Shown one piece after another: positions 51,692 through 59,759 of a stretch of DNA of 64,000 nt. The position numbers and the translations under genes are program-made. The notes under the pieces are model-generated. The model searched no databases and was not told where the DNA came from. It saw only the letters and a program-made list of their open reading frames with translations. How positions within the stretch are numbered: position 1 is the first letter of the stretch; the number at the start of each line of letters is the position of its first letter. The stretch covers positions 1 to 64,000 of the forward strand of contig JANQFX010000078.1 in assembly GCA_028277725.1 (NCBI GenBank), read 5' to 3'. Source of the DNA: Thiohalocapsa sp. (GTDB lineage Bacteria > Pseudomonadota > Gammaproteobacteria > Chromatiales > Chromatiaceae).

Positions 51692-53614
51692 ATGTTGCGC
51701 CCGCTGCCCATGAAGCATGTCCGCCTGCTGGTGCTGGCGGACGATCTACCGCAGGCCTCGCTGACGCTGGCGCAGACCGAGAGCTTCCATCCGGACAACC
51801 GCCCGCCGGAGGCCGAGGCGCTGCGCGAGGCCCCCGGACGCGACTACCGCGAGCGCTACCGCCAGGCAGCTGCGCGGTTGGAGAAGATCGCAAAGCTGGT
51901 GCGCGTGCCCGAGGCACCGGACATCGGCCAGGTGCACGTGGTGCACCCGGACGAGTTGGCCGCGGTGGGCATTATGCTGCGCGAGCGCTGGAACCAGGCG
52001 TCGCGCTTCGAGGAGTCCTTCCGCCAGCTCGACGAGGAGGAGCGCTTGATCCGCGACCAGGAGGCGGCGCTGGAGAACTTCGCCAACCTCCAGATCGACT
52101 TGGGCCTGCTGCGCACCAAGACGCGCTTTCTGGACTTCTACGTCGGCACCCTGCCGCGGGAGAACGTGGCGCGGCTGCAGGGCGCGGTTCAGCTCGCGGA
52201 TCACCTGCTGTACAAGTACCTGGAGCGCGGCGACACGGCGCACGTGATCATCGTCGGCCCGCGGGGCGAGCGCGAGGCGCAGCTGTCCTCGGTGCTGACC
52301 TCGGCGGGCTTTCAGGCGTTGCCGATCCCGAAGGACCTGGCCGACAAGGACCCGGCGCGCAAGCGCGATGAGCTGGCCACCCGTCAGGCCGAACTCGCCG
52401 GCCAGCGCGAGGCGCTCGGCGATGAGCTGCGGCTCTGGGAGCAGGAGCATCGCGGCGGCCTGCTGGACGCCCGCCGCACGCTGCTATTGGCCGAGCCCTT
52501 CGTGACCTTGGATCCGACCATCCACAGCGCCGGTCGGCTCGCCACCTTGGCCGGCTGGGTACCGGCGCGCGCCGTACCGGAGCTGGCCGAGCGCCTGGAG
52601 CGCGAACTCCTGCTGCCATTCGACCTCACTGCTCGCGACCCGCGCGCGGAGGAGCGCCATCTGGTGCCGACGGTACCGGTGAAGAGCAAGTGGCTCGCGC
52701 CCTTCGCAATGCTGGTCAAGCAGTACGGCATCCCGAAGTACGGCGAGGTGGACCCGACGCCGCTGTTCGCCTTCACCTTCATGCTCATGTTCGGCTCCAT
52801 GTTCGGCGACGTCGGCCAGGGCGCCGTCATCGCCGGGCTCGCCTGGTATTTCCGCGACAAGCTCGGCCGGTTCTGGCGGTTCGGGCTCATGGCCGGGCTC
52901 TCATCCGTCCTGTTCGGCTTCCTGTATGGCAGCATCTTCGGTTACGAGGAGATCCTACCGGCGCTCTGGAATAGCCCAATCCATCATCCGATCCTGATGC
53001 TGCAGATCGCGCTCGGCTACGGCGTTGCCTTTATCGTCGTCGCCTGCCTGCTTGCGATCTACAATCGCCTGGTAGTGCGCAACCTGAGCGGCGCCCTGTT
53101 CGGCCACCACGGCATGGTGAATTTGGTGTTCTACCTGGCGCTGGTTTGGGGCGGGCTCAATCTGGCGGGCTCCGGCGGCTTCGGCATCCTGCCGACGTTG
53201 CTCGTGATCGCGAGCCTCGCCGCGCTCGCGGTCTACGCCTGGCGCAACCTGGACGCGCCGGTGGGCGAGAAGATCCTGGTGGTGTTCATCGAGACGCTGG
53301 AGACCGTCATCGGCTACGTCTCGAACACCTTGTCGTTCCTGCGCGTGGCGGCCTTCAGCCTGAACCATGCGGCGCTCTCCATCGCCGTGCTGACCCTGGC
53401 GGAGATGATGGGCGCGGCCGGGCATGTGATCACCGTCATCCTGGGCAACGTCTTCGTGCTGGTGCTGGAGGGCGGCATCGTGATGATCCAGGTGATGCGC
53501 CTGCAGTACTACGAGGGCTTCTCCCGCTACTTCTCGGGTGAAGGCCATGAGTTCTCGCCGCTGCGCCTGGGGGACGGCGCGCCGAAGACCAGCGCCCCGG
53601 CTCGGCGCTCCTGA
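51692..53614 (+). CDS. atpI: V/A-type ATPase subunit I (a-subunit)
   Basis: 640 residues (634 if the second ATG at 51710 is used). The N-terminal half is a soluble coiled-coil arm; from about residue 340 come eight helices. Family marks: KYGEVDPTPLFAFTFMLMFGSMFGDVGQG at the first helix and NTLSFLRVAAFSLNHAALSIAVLTLAEMMG with the essential Arg of the ion channel near the end. It forms the two half-channels next to the K ring. Length is normal for this family. The next gene, K, lies behind a 206-base gap with a strong hairpin. Confidence 0.93.
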   Translation: MLRPLPMKHVRLLVLADDLPQASLTLAQTESFHPDNRPPEAEALREAPGRDYRERYRQAAARLEKIAKLVRVPEAPDIGQVHVVHPDELAAVGIMLRERWNQASRFEESFRQLDEEERLIRDQEAALENFANLQIDLGLLRTKTRFLDFYVGTLPRENVARLQGAVQLADHLLYKYLERGDTAHVIIVGPRGEREAQLSSVLTSAGFQALPIPKDLADKDPARKRDELATRQAELAGQREALGDELRLWEQEHRGGLLDARRTLLLAEPFVTLDPTIHSAGRLATLAGWVPARAVPELAERLERELLLPFDLTARDPRAEERHLVPTVPVKSKWLAPFAMLVKQYGIPKYGEVDPTPLFAFTFMLMFGSMFGDVGQGAVIAGLAWYFRDKLGRFWRFGLMAGLSSVLFGFLYGSIFGYEEILPALWNSPIHHPILMLQIALGYGVAFIVVACLLAIYNRLVVRNLSGALFGHHGMVNLVFYLALVWGGLNLAGSGGFGILPTLLVIASLAALAVYAWRNLDAPVGEKILVVFIETLETVIGYVSNTLSFLRVAAFSLNHAALSIAVLTLAEMMGAAGHVITVILGNVFVLVLEGGIVMIQVMRLQYYEGFSRYFSGEGHEFSPLRLGDGAPKTSAPARRS

Positions 53615-53658
53615 TGCTTACTCACGTGGCTTCCCATGGTCGCCTAGCGCCCGCAAGC

Positions 53659-53713
53659 GGTCGGCACAGCGGAGCCTGCGATCTCCGTCGCCGCAGGGTC
53701 CGCTGTGCCGACC
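53659..53713 (+). repeat. 15-base perfect hairpin between atpI and atpK
   Basis: GGTCGGCACAGCGGA (53659-53673) is perfectly complementary to 53699-53713; the 25-base loop contains a further small stem (CCTGC/GCAGG). The gap is the longest in the operon and lies just before the proteolipid gene, whose product is needed in many copies, so an RNA-processing or stabilising role for the K transcript is plausible. A partial terminator is the alternative. Confidence 0.65.
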
Positions 53714-53820
53714 CGGTTCTGCAGCACTTGTCGATCTGCGGGCAACGACCCGACCCAGCCCCAGCTTCCGCCAACCGGATCATTTCCGCTCGAACACCGT
53801 TAATCTGAGGAGTTCAATTC

Positions 53821-54276
53821 ATGTATTGGCTTGCCGCCCTGATGTCCCTTGCCGTCGTCGGCCTGATCGCCCTTGGCCTATACCTGGAGCTGCGCCCGGC
53901 CTCCGCGCTGCAGTTGCCGAACTGGAGCAAGCCGGCCGTGGGCGGGCAGCTGGTGCTGTTCGTCGGCGCCCAGTTCGGGCTGCTGTTCCTCGGCATCAAC
54001 GAGGTCTTCGCCGATGTGGAGACCAGCGTCGAGGTCACAGAGACCTTCAAGGACATGAGCACCGGCATGGGCCTGGCCATTCTCGGCGCCGGCATCCCGA
54101 CGGGATTGTCCACCATCGGCGCAGGCATCGCCGTCGGCCCCATCGGCGCGGCCTCGCTTGCAGCCATCACCGAGAAGCCCGAGACCCTGGGCCGCACCCT
54201 GATCTACCTCGGTCTCGCGGAGGGCATCGCGATCTATGGTCTGGTGGTCTCGATCCTGCTGCTGAACCGCATCTGA
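53821..54276 (+). CDS. atpK: V/A-type ATPase proteolipid subunit K
   Basis: 151 residues with four helices (about 2-24, 42-64, 82-112, 126-148). The second hairpin is a typical c-subunit: GMGLAILGAGIPTGLSTIGAGIAVGPIGAASL, then LIYLGLAEGIAIYGLVVSILLL with the ion-binding Glu134. The first hairpin is degenerate: no Glu in its second helix (GGQLVLFVGAQFGLLFLGINEV), so one ion site per four helices, as in other V-type rings. The Na+-site P-x-x-Q-G-x-Y motif of Enterococcus is absent, so H+ is the likelier ion (inference). Confidence 0.92.
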   Translation: MYWLAALMSLAVVGLIALGLYLELRPASALQLPNWSKPAVGGQLVLFVGAQFGLLFLGINEVFADVETSVEVTETFKDMSTGMGLAILGAGIPTGLSTIGAGIAVGPIGAASLAAITEKPETLGRTLIYLGLAEGIAIYGLVVSILLLNRI

Positions 54277-54303
54277 CCGACGCCCAAGTGGAGCATCGCA
54301 GCC

Positions 54304-54714
54304 ATGGCCGAGCCGACAACCCCAACCCCGTCCGCGACATCCACCTCCAAGCCGCGGCAACCGGCCAAGCCAGCGGCAGAGTCGCCGTCGACGACGCGCA
54401 TGCTGTTCCTCGGCGACGACAGCCTGGCGGATGGCTTCCGGCTGATCGGCTTCGAGACCCACCCGAACCCGAGCGCAGACGACGTGGACCAGCTGTTCCG
54501 CGCCCTACGCAAGTCCCGCGACAAGGCCTTCGTCGTCGTCGACGACGGCGTCATGCGCTCCGGCGCGGCCAACCTGGAGCGGGTGCGCCGCGAGGGTGGG
54601 CGCATCATCGTCGTCTCGGTGCCGCCGCTGGCCGGGCCGGTGGCGCTCCAGAGCGAGGTCGCCGACCGCCTGGCGGCCATGTTCGGGAGCCATAGCCCCA
54701 TCGGGATGGGTTAG
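54304..54714 (+). CDS. atpF: V/A-type ATPase subunit F
   Basis: 136 residues. A Pro/Ser/Thr-rich N-terminal extension of ~31 residues precedes the subunit F core (TRMLFLGDDSLADGFRLIGFETHPN...DKAFVVVDDGVMRSG...GRIIVVSVPPLAGP), which caps the central stalk and normally binds subunit D. The extension is not usual for the family; an internal ATG (at residue 33) would remove it. ATG at 54304 lies 27 bases after K. Confidence 0.85.
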   Translation: MAEPTTPTPSATSTSKPRQPAKPAAESPSTTRMLFLGDDSLADGFRLIGFETHPNPSADDVDQLFRALRKSRDKAFVVVDDGVMRSGAANLERVRREGGRIIVVSVPPLAGPVALQSEVADRLAAMFGSHSPIGMG

Positions 54715-54791
54715 CGACCTGCCCGCCGGCGCCGACCCGGTTCGCTTCGATGCAACGCCGCCCGAACCCACAGACCTGAACCGACACACAC

Positions 54792-55436
54792 ATGGTCAAC
54801 CAAGCACACGAACTGGAACAGGCCATCCTCGCCCGCGCAGAGCGCCTCGCCAACGAGTACCGGGAGCGTGCCAACCGCTCACGCGATCAAATCCTGCGCG
54901 AGGCCGCCGACAAGCTCCGGCTGCGTGAGCAGCGGGAAGAGGCCATCGCCAGGGCCCTCGGCGAACGCACCTACCGGCAACAGGTCCAGGCGGAGGAGCT
55001 GAAGCTGCAAAGCCATCTCGACCGCGTGCGCTGGAACCTGGTGCGCGACGTCGAACACCGCCTGGCCGAGCGCATGACCAAGCACGCAAAGAACGAGAAG
55101 GCCTACCTGAAGACACTGACCGGCTTCATCACCAGGGCCGCCGAGACCATGGAGCGCGAACACCTCCAGGTCGCCGCCAACGCCCGCGATCAGCGCCTCC
55201 TGGAGGCGAACTGGGCAAGCGTGCAGGCCGCCCTGCCGGCGGGCAAGCGGGCCGAGCTGGCCGCCGAGCCCATCGACGGCCTGGGCGGCGTACTGGTGAC
55301 CAGCGATGACGGTCGCATCCGGGTCGACAACACCTTCGAGGGCCGCACCGCCCGACTGCGCGCGCGTCTGCAGCAGGCCATCCTCGAGCGGCTGCTACCC
55401 AACGGATTCGACGCCGGCAGCCTGTTCGGGGCCTAG
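54792..55436 (+). CDS. atpE: V/A-type ATPase subunit E (peripheral stalk)
   Basis: 214 residues: a long charged coiled-coil N-terminal half (AHELEQAILARAERLANEYRERANRSRDQILREAADKLRLREQREEAIA) and a globular C-terminal half with AAEPIDGLGGVLVTSDDGRIRVDNTFEGRTARLRARLQQAILERLL, the usual subunit E end (GGVIVxSxDGxIxxDNTFExRL). Forms the stator with the G/H-like protein coded first in the operon. No lesion. Confidence 0.9.
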   Translation: MVNQAHELEQAILARAERLANEYRERANRSRDQILREAADKLRLREQREEAIARALGERTYRQQVQAEELKLQSHLDRVRWNLVRDVEHRLAERMTKHAKNEKAYLKTLTGFITRAAETMEREHLQVAANARDQRLLEANWASVQAALPAGKRAELAAEPIDGLGGVLVTSDDGRIRVDNTFEGRTARLRARLQQAILERLLPNGFDAGSLFGA

Positions 55437-55455
55437 CCGCGGCAAGTGTGACGTG

Positions 55456-55536
55456 TGAAGTTTGAAGTGAGAAAACGAGACATCGGCGATCTTCAAACTT
55501 CCAGCTTCCGACTTCAAACTTCAAACTTCGAACTTC
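55456..55536. repeat. AAGTTTGAAG-type repeats before atpA
   Basis: TGAAGTTTGAAGT at 55456-55468 is perfectly complementary to ACTTCAAACTTCA at 55511-55523. Further copies of CTTCAAACTTC and CTTCGAACTTC follow (55491-55501, 55518-55528, 55525-55535). The heptamer-like units run up to four bases before the atpA ATG, and no purine-rich ribosome site is visible there, so this hairpin or its repeats may affect atpA translation. Confidence 0.7.
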
Positions 55537-55540
55537 TCCC

Positions 55541-57334
55541 ATGAGCGACCAACATCGCACCGGCGTCGTCCGCGAGATCAACGGCCCCATCGTCACCATC
55601 GACCTGCCCGGCATCCGCAGCGGCGAGCAGGTGCGCATCGGGGAGATCGGACTGGTCGGCGAGGTCATCTCCCTATCCGGACAGCAGGCCACGGTGCAGA
55701 CCTACGAGGCCACCGACGGCGTGCGCCCAGGAGAGCCGGCCGTCGGTCTGGGCTGGCCGCTATCGGTGGAGCTGGGTCCCGGGCTCATGGGCGGCATCTT
55801 CGACGGCGTGCAGCGACCGCTGTCGAAGATCGCGCTGGAGTCCGGCGACTACATCGCCCGCGGCCTGGCCGTGCCGGCGCTGGACCGTTCCAGGCAGTGG
55901 GAGTTCGAACCGAACGCCGAACTCGAACCCGGCGGTCGGGTCGGCCCCGGCACCGTCCTCGGCACGGTGCAGGAAACGCACACGGTGGTGCACAAGATCC
56001 TGGTGCCGCCGGGCATCAGCGGCGAGCTGGAGGAGGTCGCACCCGCGGGCGAGTACGACATCGAGTCCCCCATCGCCCGCGTGCGCGACGCGAAGGGTCA
56101 GAGCCACAGGCTCTCGCTCTACCACCGCTGGCCGGTGCGCAGGCCGCGGCCCTACACCCGCCGCGACGACGGCGTCTCGCCCCTGATCACCGGCCAGCGC
56201 ATCATCGACACCTTCTTTCCGCAACTGAAGGGCGGCAAGGGGGCGGTACCCGGGCCCTTCGGCGCCGGCAAGACCGTGATCCAGCAACAGGTCGCGCGCT
56301 GGTCCAACGCGGACATCGTGGTCTACGTCGGCTGCGGCGAGCGCGGCAACGAGCTGGTGGACGTGCTGGAGAGCTTCCCGAAGCTCGAGGACCCCTACTC
56401 CGGGCGCAAGCTCATGGAGCGCACGCTGCTGGTGGCCAACACCTCCAACATGCCCGTGGTGGCCCGCGAGGCGTCCATCTATGTCGGCCTCACCATGGCC
56501 GAGTACTACCGCGACATGGGCTACGACGTCGTCATGCTCGCGGACAGCACCAGCCGCTGGGCCGAGGCCCTGCGCGAGGTCTCCGGTCGCCTGGGGCAGA
56601 TGCCCGTGGAGGAAGGCTACCCGGCCTACCTGGCCTCGCGGCTTGCCGCCGTTTACGAGCGCGCCGGCCGCGTCGAGACCTACGCCGCGGGCTCCGGCTC
56701 GGTGACCCTCATCGGCGCCGTTTCGCCACCGGGCGGCGACTTCTCCGAGCCGGTCACCAGCCACACCAAGGACATCATCGAGACCTTCTGGGCCCTATCC
56801 AAGGAACTGGCCGACGCGCGCCACTACCCGAGCATCGACTGGGTAACCAGCTTCTCGGGCCATGTGCACACGGCCGCCGAGTGGTGGCACAAGGAGATCG
56901 ACCGCCGCTGGGAGCAGCGCCGCACCGAGGCCCTGGCACTGCTGGCGCGCGACGCCGAACTGTCGCGCATCGTCAACCTGGTCGGACCCGAGGCCCTGTC
57001 GGACGCCCAGCGCTGGCAGTTGGAGGGCGCCTCGCTGGTGAAGGAAGGCGTGCTGCAGCAGAGCGCGCTGGACGACGTCGACACCTTCTGCTCGCCGGCG
57101 AAGCAGTTCGCGCTGCTGGACCTGGCCTTGAGCATCTACGACAAGGGCATGGCCCTGATCGAGCTCGGCGTGCCGGTGTCCGAACTCGCCGAGCTGCCGC
57201 TGCTCGCCAAGGCGCGACGCTGCAAGTCGCTGTACAACAGCGATCAGGTGGACGGCATCGGCGAGTTCGCACGGGAGGTGGAGCAGGACTTCGAGGCGAT
57301 CCGACTCGACTACGCGAAGCAGACCACCGACTAG
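55541..57334 (+). CDS. atpA: V/A-type ATPase catalytic subunit A
   Basis: 597-residue catalytic subunit. P-loop GPFGAGKTVIQQQ, the Walker B/arginine-finger region, VNGPIVTIDLPG-like beta-barrel start, the non-homologous insert typical of A subunits (HNLVPPGISGELEEVAPAGEYDIESPIARV-type region, residues ~150-180), GCGERGNEL, MAEYYRDMGYDVVMLADSTSRWAEALREVSGRL, PGGDFSEPVTSHT. All motor motifs look intact. The ATG at 55541 is set by the barrel start; no Shine-Dalgarno is visible because repeats fill the leader. Confidence 0.96.
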   Translation: MSDQHRTGVVREINGPIVTIDLPGIRSGEQVRIGEIGLVGEVISLSGQQATVQTYEATDGVRPGEPAVGLGWPLSVELGPGLMGGIFDGVQRPLSKIALESGDYIARGLAVPALDRSRQWEFEPNAELEPGGRVGPGTVLGTVQETHTVVHKILVPPGISGELEEVAPAGEYDIESPIARVRDAKGQSHRLSLYHRWPVRRPRPYTRRDDGVSPLITGQRIIDTFFPQLKGGKGAVPGPFGAGKTVIQQQVARWSNADIVVYVGCGERGNELVDVLESFPKLEDPYSGRKLMERTLLVANTSNMPVVAREASIYVGLTMAEYYRDMGYDVVMLADSTSRWAEALREVSGRLGQMPVEEGYPAYLASRLAAVYERAGRVETYAAGSGSVTLIGAVSPPGGDFSEPVTSHTKDIIETFWALSKELADARHYPSIDWVTSFSGHVHTAAEWWHKEIDRRWEQRRTEALALLARDAELSRIVNLVGPEALSDAQRWQLEGASLVKEGVLQQSALDDVDTFCSPAKQFALLDLALSIYDKGMALIELGVPVSELAELPLLAKARRCKSLYNSDQVDGIGEFAREVEQDFEAIRLDYAKQTTD

Positions 57335-57471
57335 CGGAAGCGCATCAGCCTGCGGAGGTCGGGCCGACGCCAGGAGGCCAGACAACCGACCGGAACGGCA
57401 CGCGGCGCGTCGGGCTACCGCCTTGAGTGCATGTTCTGAACGCCGTTCATCAAGAGATTAGTGGCATCCAC

Positions 57472-58851
57472 ATGAGCATCAAAGAATACCGCACCGCAAG
57501 CCGCGCCAGCGGCGGGCTGATCGCCGTCGAGCACACACCGGGGGTGGCCTTCGGCGACCGCGTGCGTATCACCGACGGCCAGGGCGAGACCCGCGACGGA
57601 CAGGTCATCCGCGCCGCCGACGACGAGGTGCTGATCCTGGTGTTCGAGGGTACCGAGGACCTGGACCTGGACGACATCTGGGTCCGCTTCCTGGACGAGC
57701 CGGTGGAGATCGCCCTGTCGCCGGAGATCCTCGGCCGCGAGTTCAACGGCCTCGGCGAGCCGCGCGACGGTCGCCCACCGGTGCTCTCCAACGTGCGCCG
57801 GCCGGTCGGCGGCTCGGCCATCAACCCGGCGGCGCGCACCTATCCCAGGGAGTTCATCCAGACCGGCGTCTCGACCATCGACGGGCTCAACAGCCTGGTG
57901 CGCGGCCAAAAGCTGCCGATCTTCTCGGGCTCGGGTCTGCCGCACAACCGACTCGCGGCGCAGATCGTGCGCCAGGCCAAGCTCAAGGACGAGGACACCA
58001 GCTTCTCCATCGTCTTTGCGGCCATGGGCGTGAGCTACGCCGACGCCAAGTTCTTCCGCGACGAGTTCGCGGGCTCAGGCGTCCTGCGCAACGTGGTCAT
58101 GTTCATCAACCTGGCCGACGACCCGCCGGTGGAGCGCCTGACCCTGCCGCGCACCGCCCTCACCGCCGCGGAATACCTGGCCTACGACCTCGACCGCCAC
58201 GTGCTCGTGGTCATGACGGACATGACCTACTACGCCGAGGCCCTGCGCGAGGTGGCCACCGCCAAGGGTGATGTACCGGCGCGCAAGGGCTACCCCGGCT
58301 ATCTGTATTCCGACCTCGCCGAGATCTACGAGCGCTGCGGGCGCATCCACGAGCGCCACGGCTCCATCACCATGATGCCGGTGGTGTCCATGCCGTCGGA
58401 CGACATCACGCACCCGATCCCGGACCTGACCGGCTATATCACCGAGGGCCAGATCGTGCTGTCGCGGGAGCTTCAGAACCAGGGCATCTACCCGCCGGTG
58501 CACATCTCGCCGAGCCTGTCCCGGCTGATGAAGGACGGCATCGGCAAGGACGACACCCGCGAAGATCACCCGCACGTCGCGGCCCAGCTCTACGCCCTCT
58601 ACGCCCGCGCGCTGGAGACCCGCAACCTGGCGAGCATCATCGGTGCCGATGAGCTCTCGGAGCGCGATCGCCGCTACCTCAAGTTCGCCGATGACTTCGA
58701 CAAGCGCTTCGTCGCCCAGGACGAGGCCGACGACCGCAGCATCGACGCGACCCTGAACCTGGCCTGGGAGCTGCTGAGCGCCTTCCCGCGCGACATGCTC
58801 ACCCGCGTGTCCGAGACGGAAATCGCGAAGTATTACCGTGCCGCGGACTAG
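57472..58851 (+). CDS. atpB: V/A-type ATPase regulatory subunit B
   Basis: 459 residues. Non-catalytic partner of A: no P-loop, but the arginine-finger and family motifs are present (FSGSGLPHNRLAAQIVRQA, FAAMGVSYADAKFFRDEF, DMTYYAEALREVATAKGDVPARKGYPGYLYSDLAEIYERCGRI, GSITMMPVVSMPSDDITHPIPDLTGYITEGQIVLSREL, SPSLSRLMKDGIG). The ATG at 57472 is used; an upstream ATG at 57427 would add 15 residues. The next gene would be expected to code subunit D, which is not there. Confidence 0.96.
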   Translation: MSIKEYRTASRASGGLIAVEHTPGVAFGDRVRITDGQGETRDGQVIRAADDEVLILVFEGTEDLDLDDIWVRFLDEPVEIALSPEILGREFNGLGEPRDGRPPVLSNVRRPVGGSAINPAARTYPREFIQTGVSTIDGLNSLVRGQKLPIFSGSGLPHNRLAAQIVRQAKLKDEDTSFSIVFAAMGVSYADAKFFRDEFAGSGVLRNVVMFINLADDPPVERLTLPRTALTAAEYLAYDLDRHVLVVMTDMTYYAEALREVATAKGDVPARKGYPGYLYSDLAEIYERCGRIHERHGSITMMPVVSMPSDDITHPIPDLTGYITEGQIVLSRELQNQGIYPPVHISPSLSRLMKDGIGKDDTREDHPHVAAQLYALYARALETRNLASIIGADELSERDRRYLKFADDFDKRFVAQDEADDRSIDATLNLAWELLSAFPRDMLTRVSETEIAKYYRAAD

Positions 58852-58928
58852 CTCAGCGACGCGGAATGACCACGAACATGCTCGACTCGTTGGTCTGACC
58901 TAGGCGCGTCGGCAAGAACGTTGTGACG

Positions 58929-59219
58929 ATGGCGACGACAAGCGAAGACGGGGTGACCTGCGAGCACTGCGCCGCCGTCTGCTGCCGGGAAGAGGTGCTC
59001 TGCATCGCCGACGGCGACATCCCCGAGCGCTTCATCGAGCGCGCGGCCGACGGTTCCGAGACCATGCGCCGGCTCGACGACGGCTGGTGCGCCGCCCTGA
59101 ACCGCGCCGACATGCGTTGCGGGATCTACGCTGAGCGTCCCCTGCCCTGCCGTGAACTGGACATGGGCGGCGTCGATTGCCTGCGCCTGCGTGCCCGCTT
59201 CGCGGTCGAGTTCAGCTGA
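58929..59219 (+). CDS. YkgJ-family cysteine-cluster protein
   Basis: 96 residues: VTCEHCAAVCCREEVLCIADGDIPERFIER, DDGWCAALNRADMRCGIYAERPLPCRELDMGGVDC, a metal-cluster (probably zinc or iron) motif of the YkgJ/FliB-like CxxCxxxCC...C...C...CxxY..RP..CR type. Role unknown. It follows atpB at 77 bases, where subunit D is usual, and may be cotranscribed. ATG at 58929; a GTG at 58923 is an alternative. Confidence 0.85.
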   Translation: MATTSEDGVTCEHCAAVCCREEVLCIADGDIPERFIERAADGSETMRRLDDGWCAALNRADMRCGIYAERPLPCRELDMGGVDCLRLRARFAVEFS

Positions 59220-59256
59220 GCCGGCCCTTGGGCAAGGTCAACTGCGGCCGGCAGCG

Positions 59257-59443
59257 TCAAGTATCCGTCAGCTCATCTTCGCCCCAAGGGCTGACTACTG
59301 CCACGTTCAGCCCCGCGAAATGGCGCAGGTTACGCGTAGCGATGGTTGCCCGACGCGCCAAGGCGATCCCGGCGATCTGGGTATCTCGGATATCGACCAT
59401 GACCCCTGCCTGCTGTCGCGATGCTGCGATCGAGAATGATCAC
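59257..59443 (-). pseudogene. FitB/VapC-type PIN toxin remnant
   Basis: Directly after the FitA stop (GTG overlapping TGA) the frame begins VIILD, the PIN-domain start, but then loses sense; in another frame, DTQIAGIALARRATIATRNLRHFAGLNVAVVSPWG reproduces the C-terminal part of the PIN domain with its catalytic Asp (DTQIA) and the RN-x-RHF strand. The ~85 residues between, including the other acids, are missing and the two parts are out of frame. The toxin is therefore dead. Confidence 0.75.
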
Positions 59444-59688
59444 GGCTCAAACTCGGCCGGTTGCGGCACCTGCCCGCGCAGTTCGAGCACATCGAAGTCC
59501 AGGTCCTTGCCGGCGAAGCGTGCCGCAATACGCGAGCCGAGGCGAGGTGGGGGTAGACCGTCGTCGGCTAAGGCCTGACGAAGGATGTTGCGGATCTCCT
59601 CTTCCATGCTGTGACCATGCAGGCGAGCGCGTTGCTGCAAACGGTTCTTCACGTCGTCTTCAAGATTGCGAACCAGAACCTGAGCCAT
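59440..59688 (-). CDS. FitA-type ribbon-helix-helix antitoxin
   Basis: 82 residues: MAQVLVRNLEDDVKNRLQQRARLHGHSMEEEIRNILRQAL is a FitA/VapB ribbon-helix-helix DNA-binding domain (strand, then the two helices with SMEEEIRxIL), followed by a toxin-binding tail. ATG at 59688 with AGGAGGAG upstream; the frame is open to 59718. The partner toxin gene after it is gutted, leaving an orphan antitoxin, which can still repress or protect against incoming FitB. Confidence 0.9.
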   Translation of the reverse strand: MAQVLVRNLEDDVKNRLQQRARLHGHSMEEEIRNILRQALADDGLPPPRLGSRIAARFAGKDLDFDVLELRGQVPQPAEFEP

Positions 59689-59759
59689 GCAAGACTCCTC
59701 CTGGAGTGTCGCTCCCACAAGACCAGCACAGGCGCCGATGTGGGTGCACTACGCCGCTC

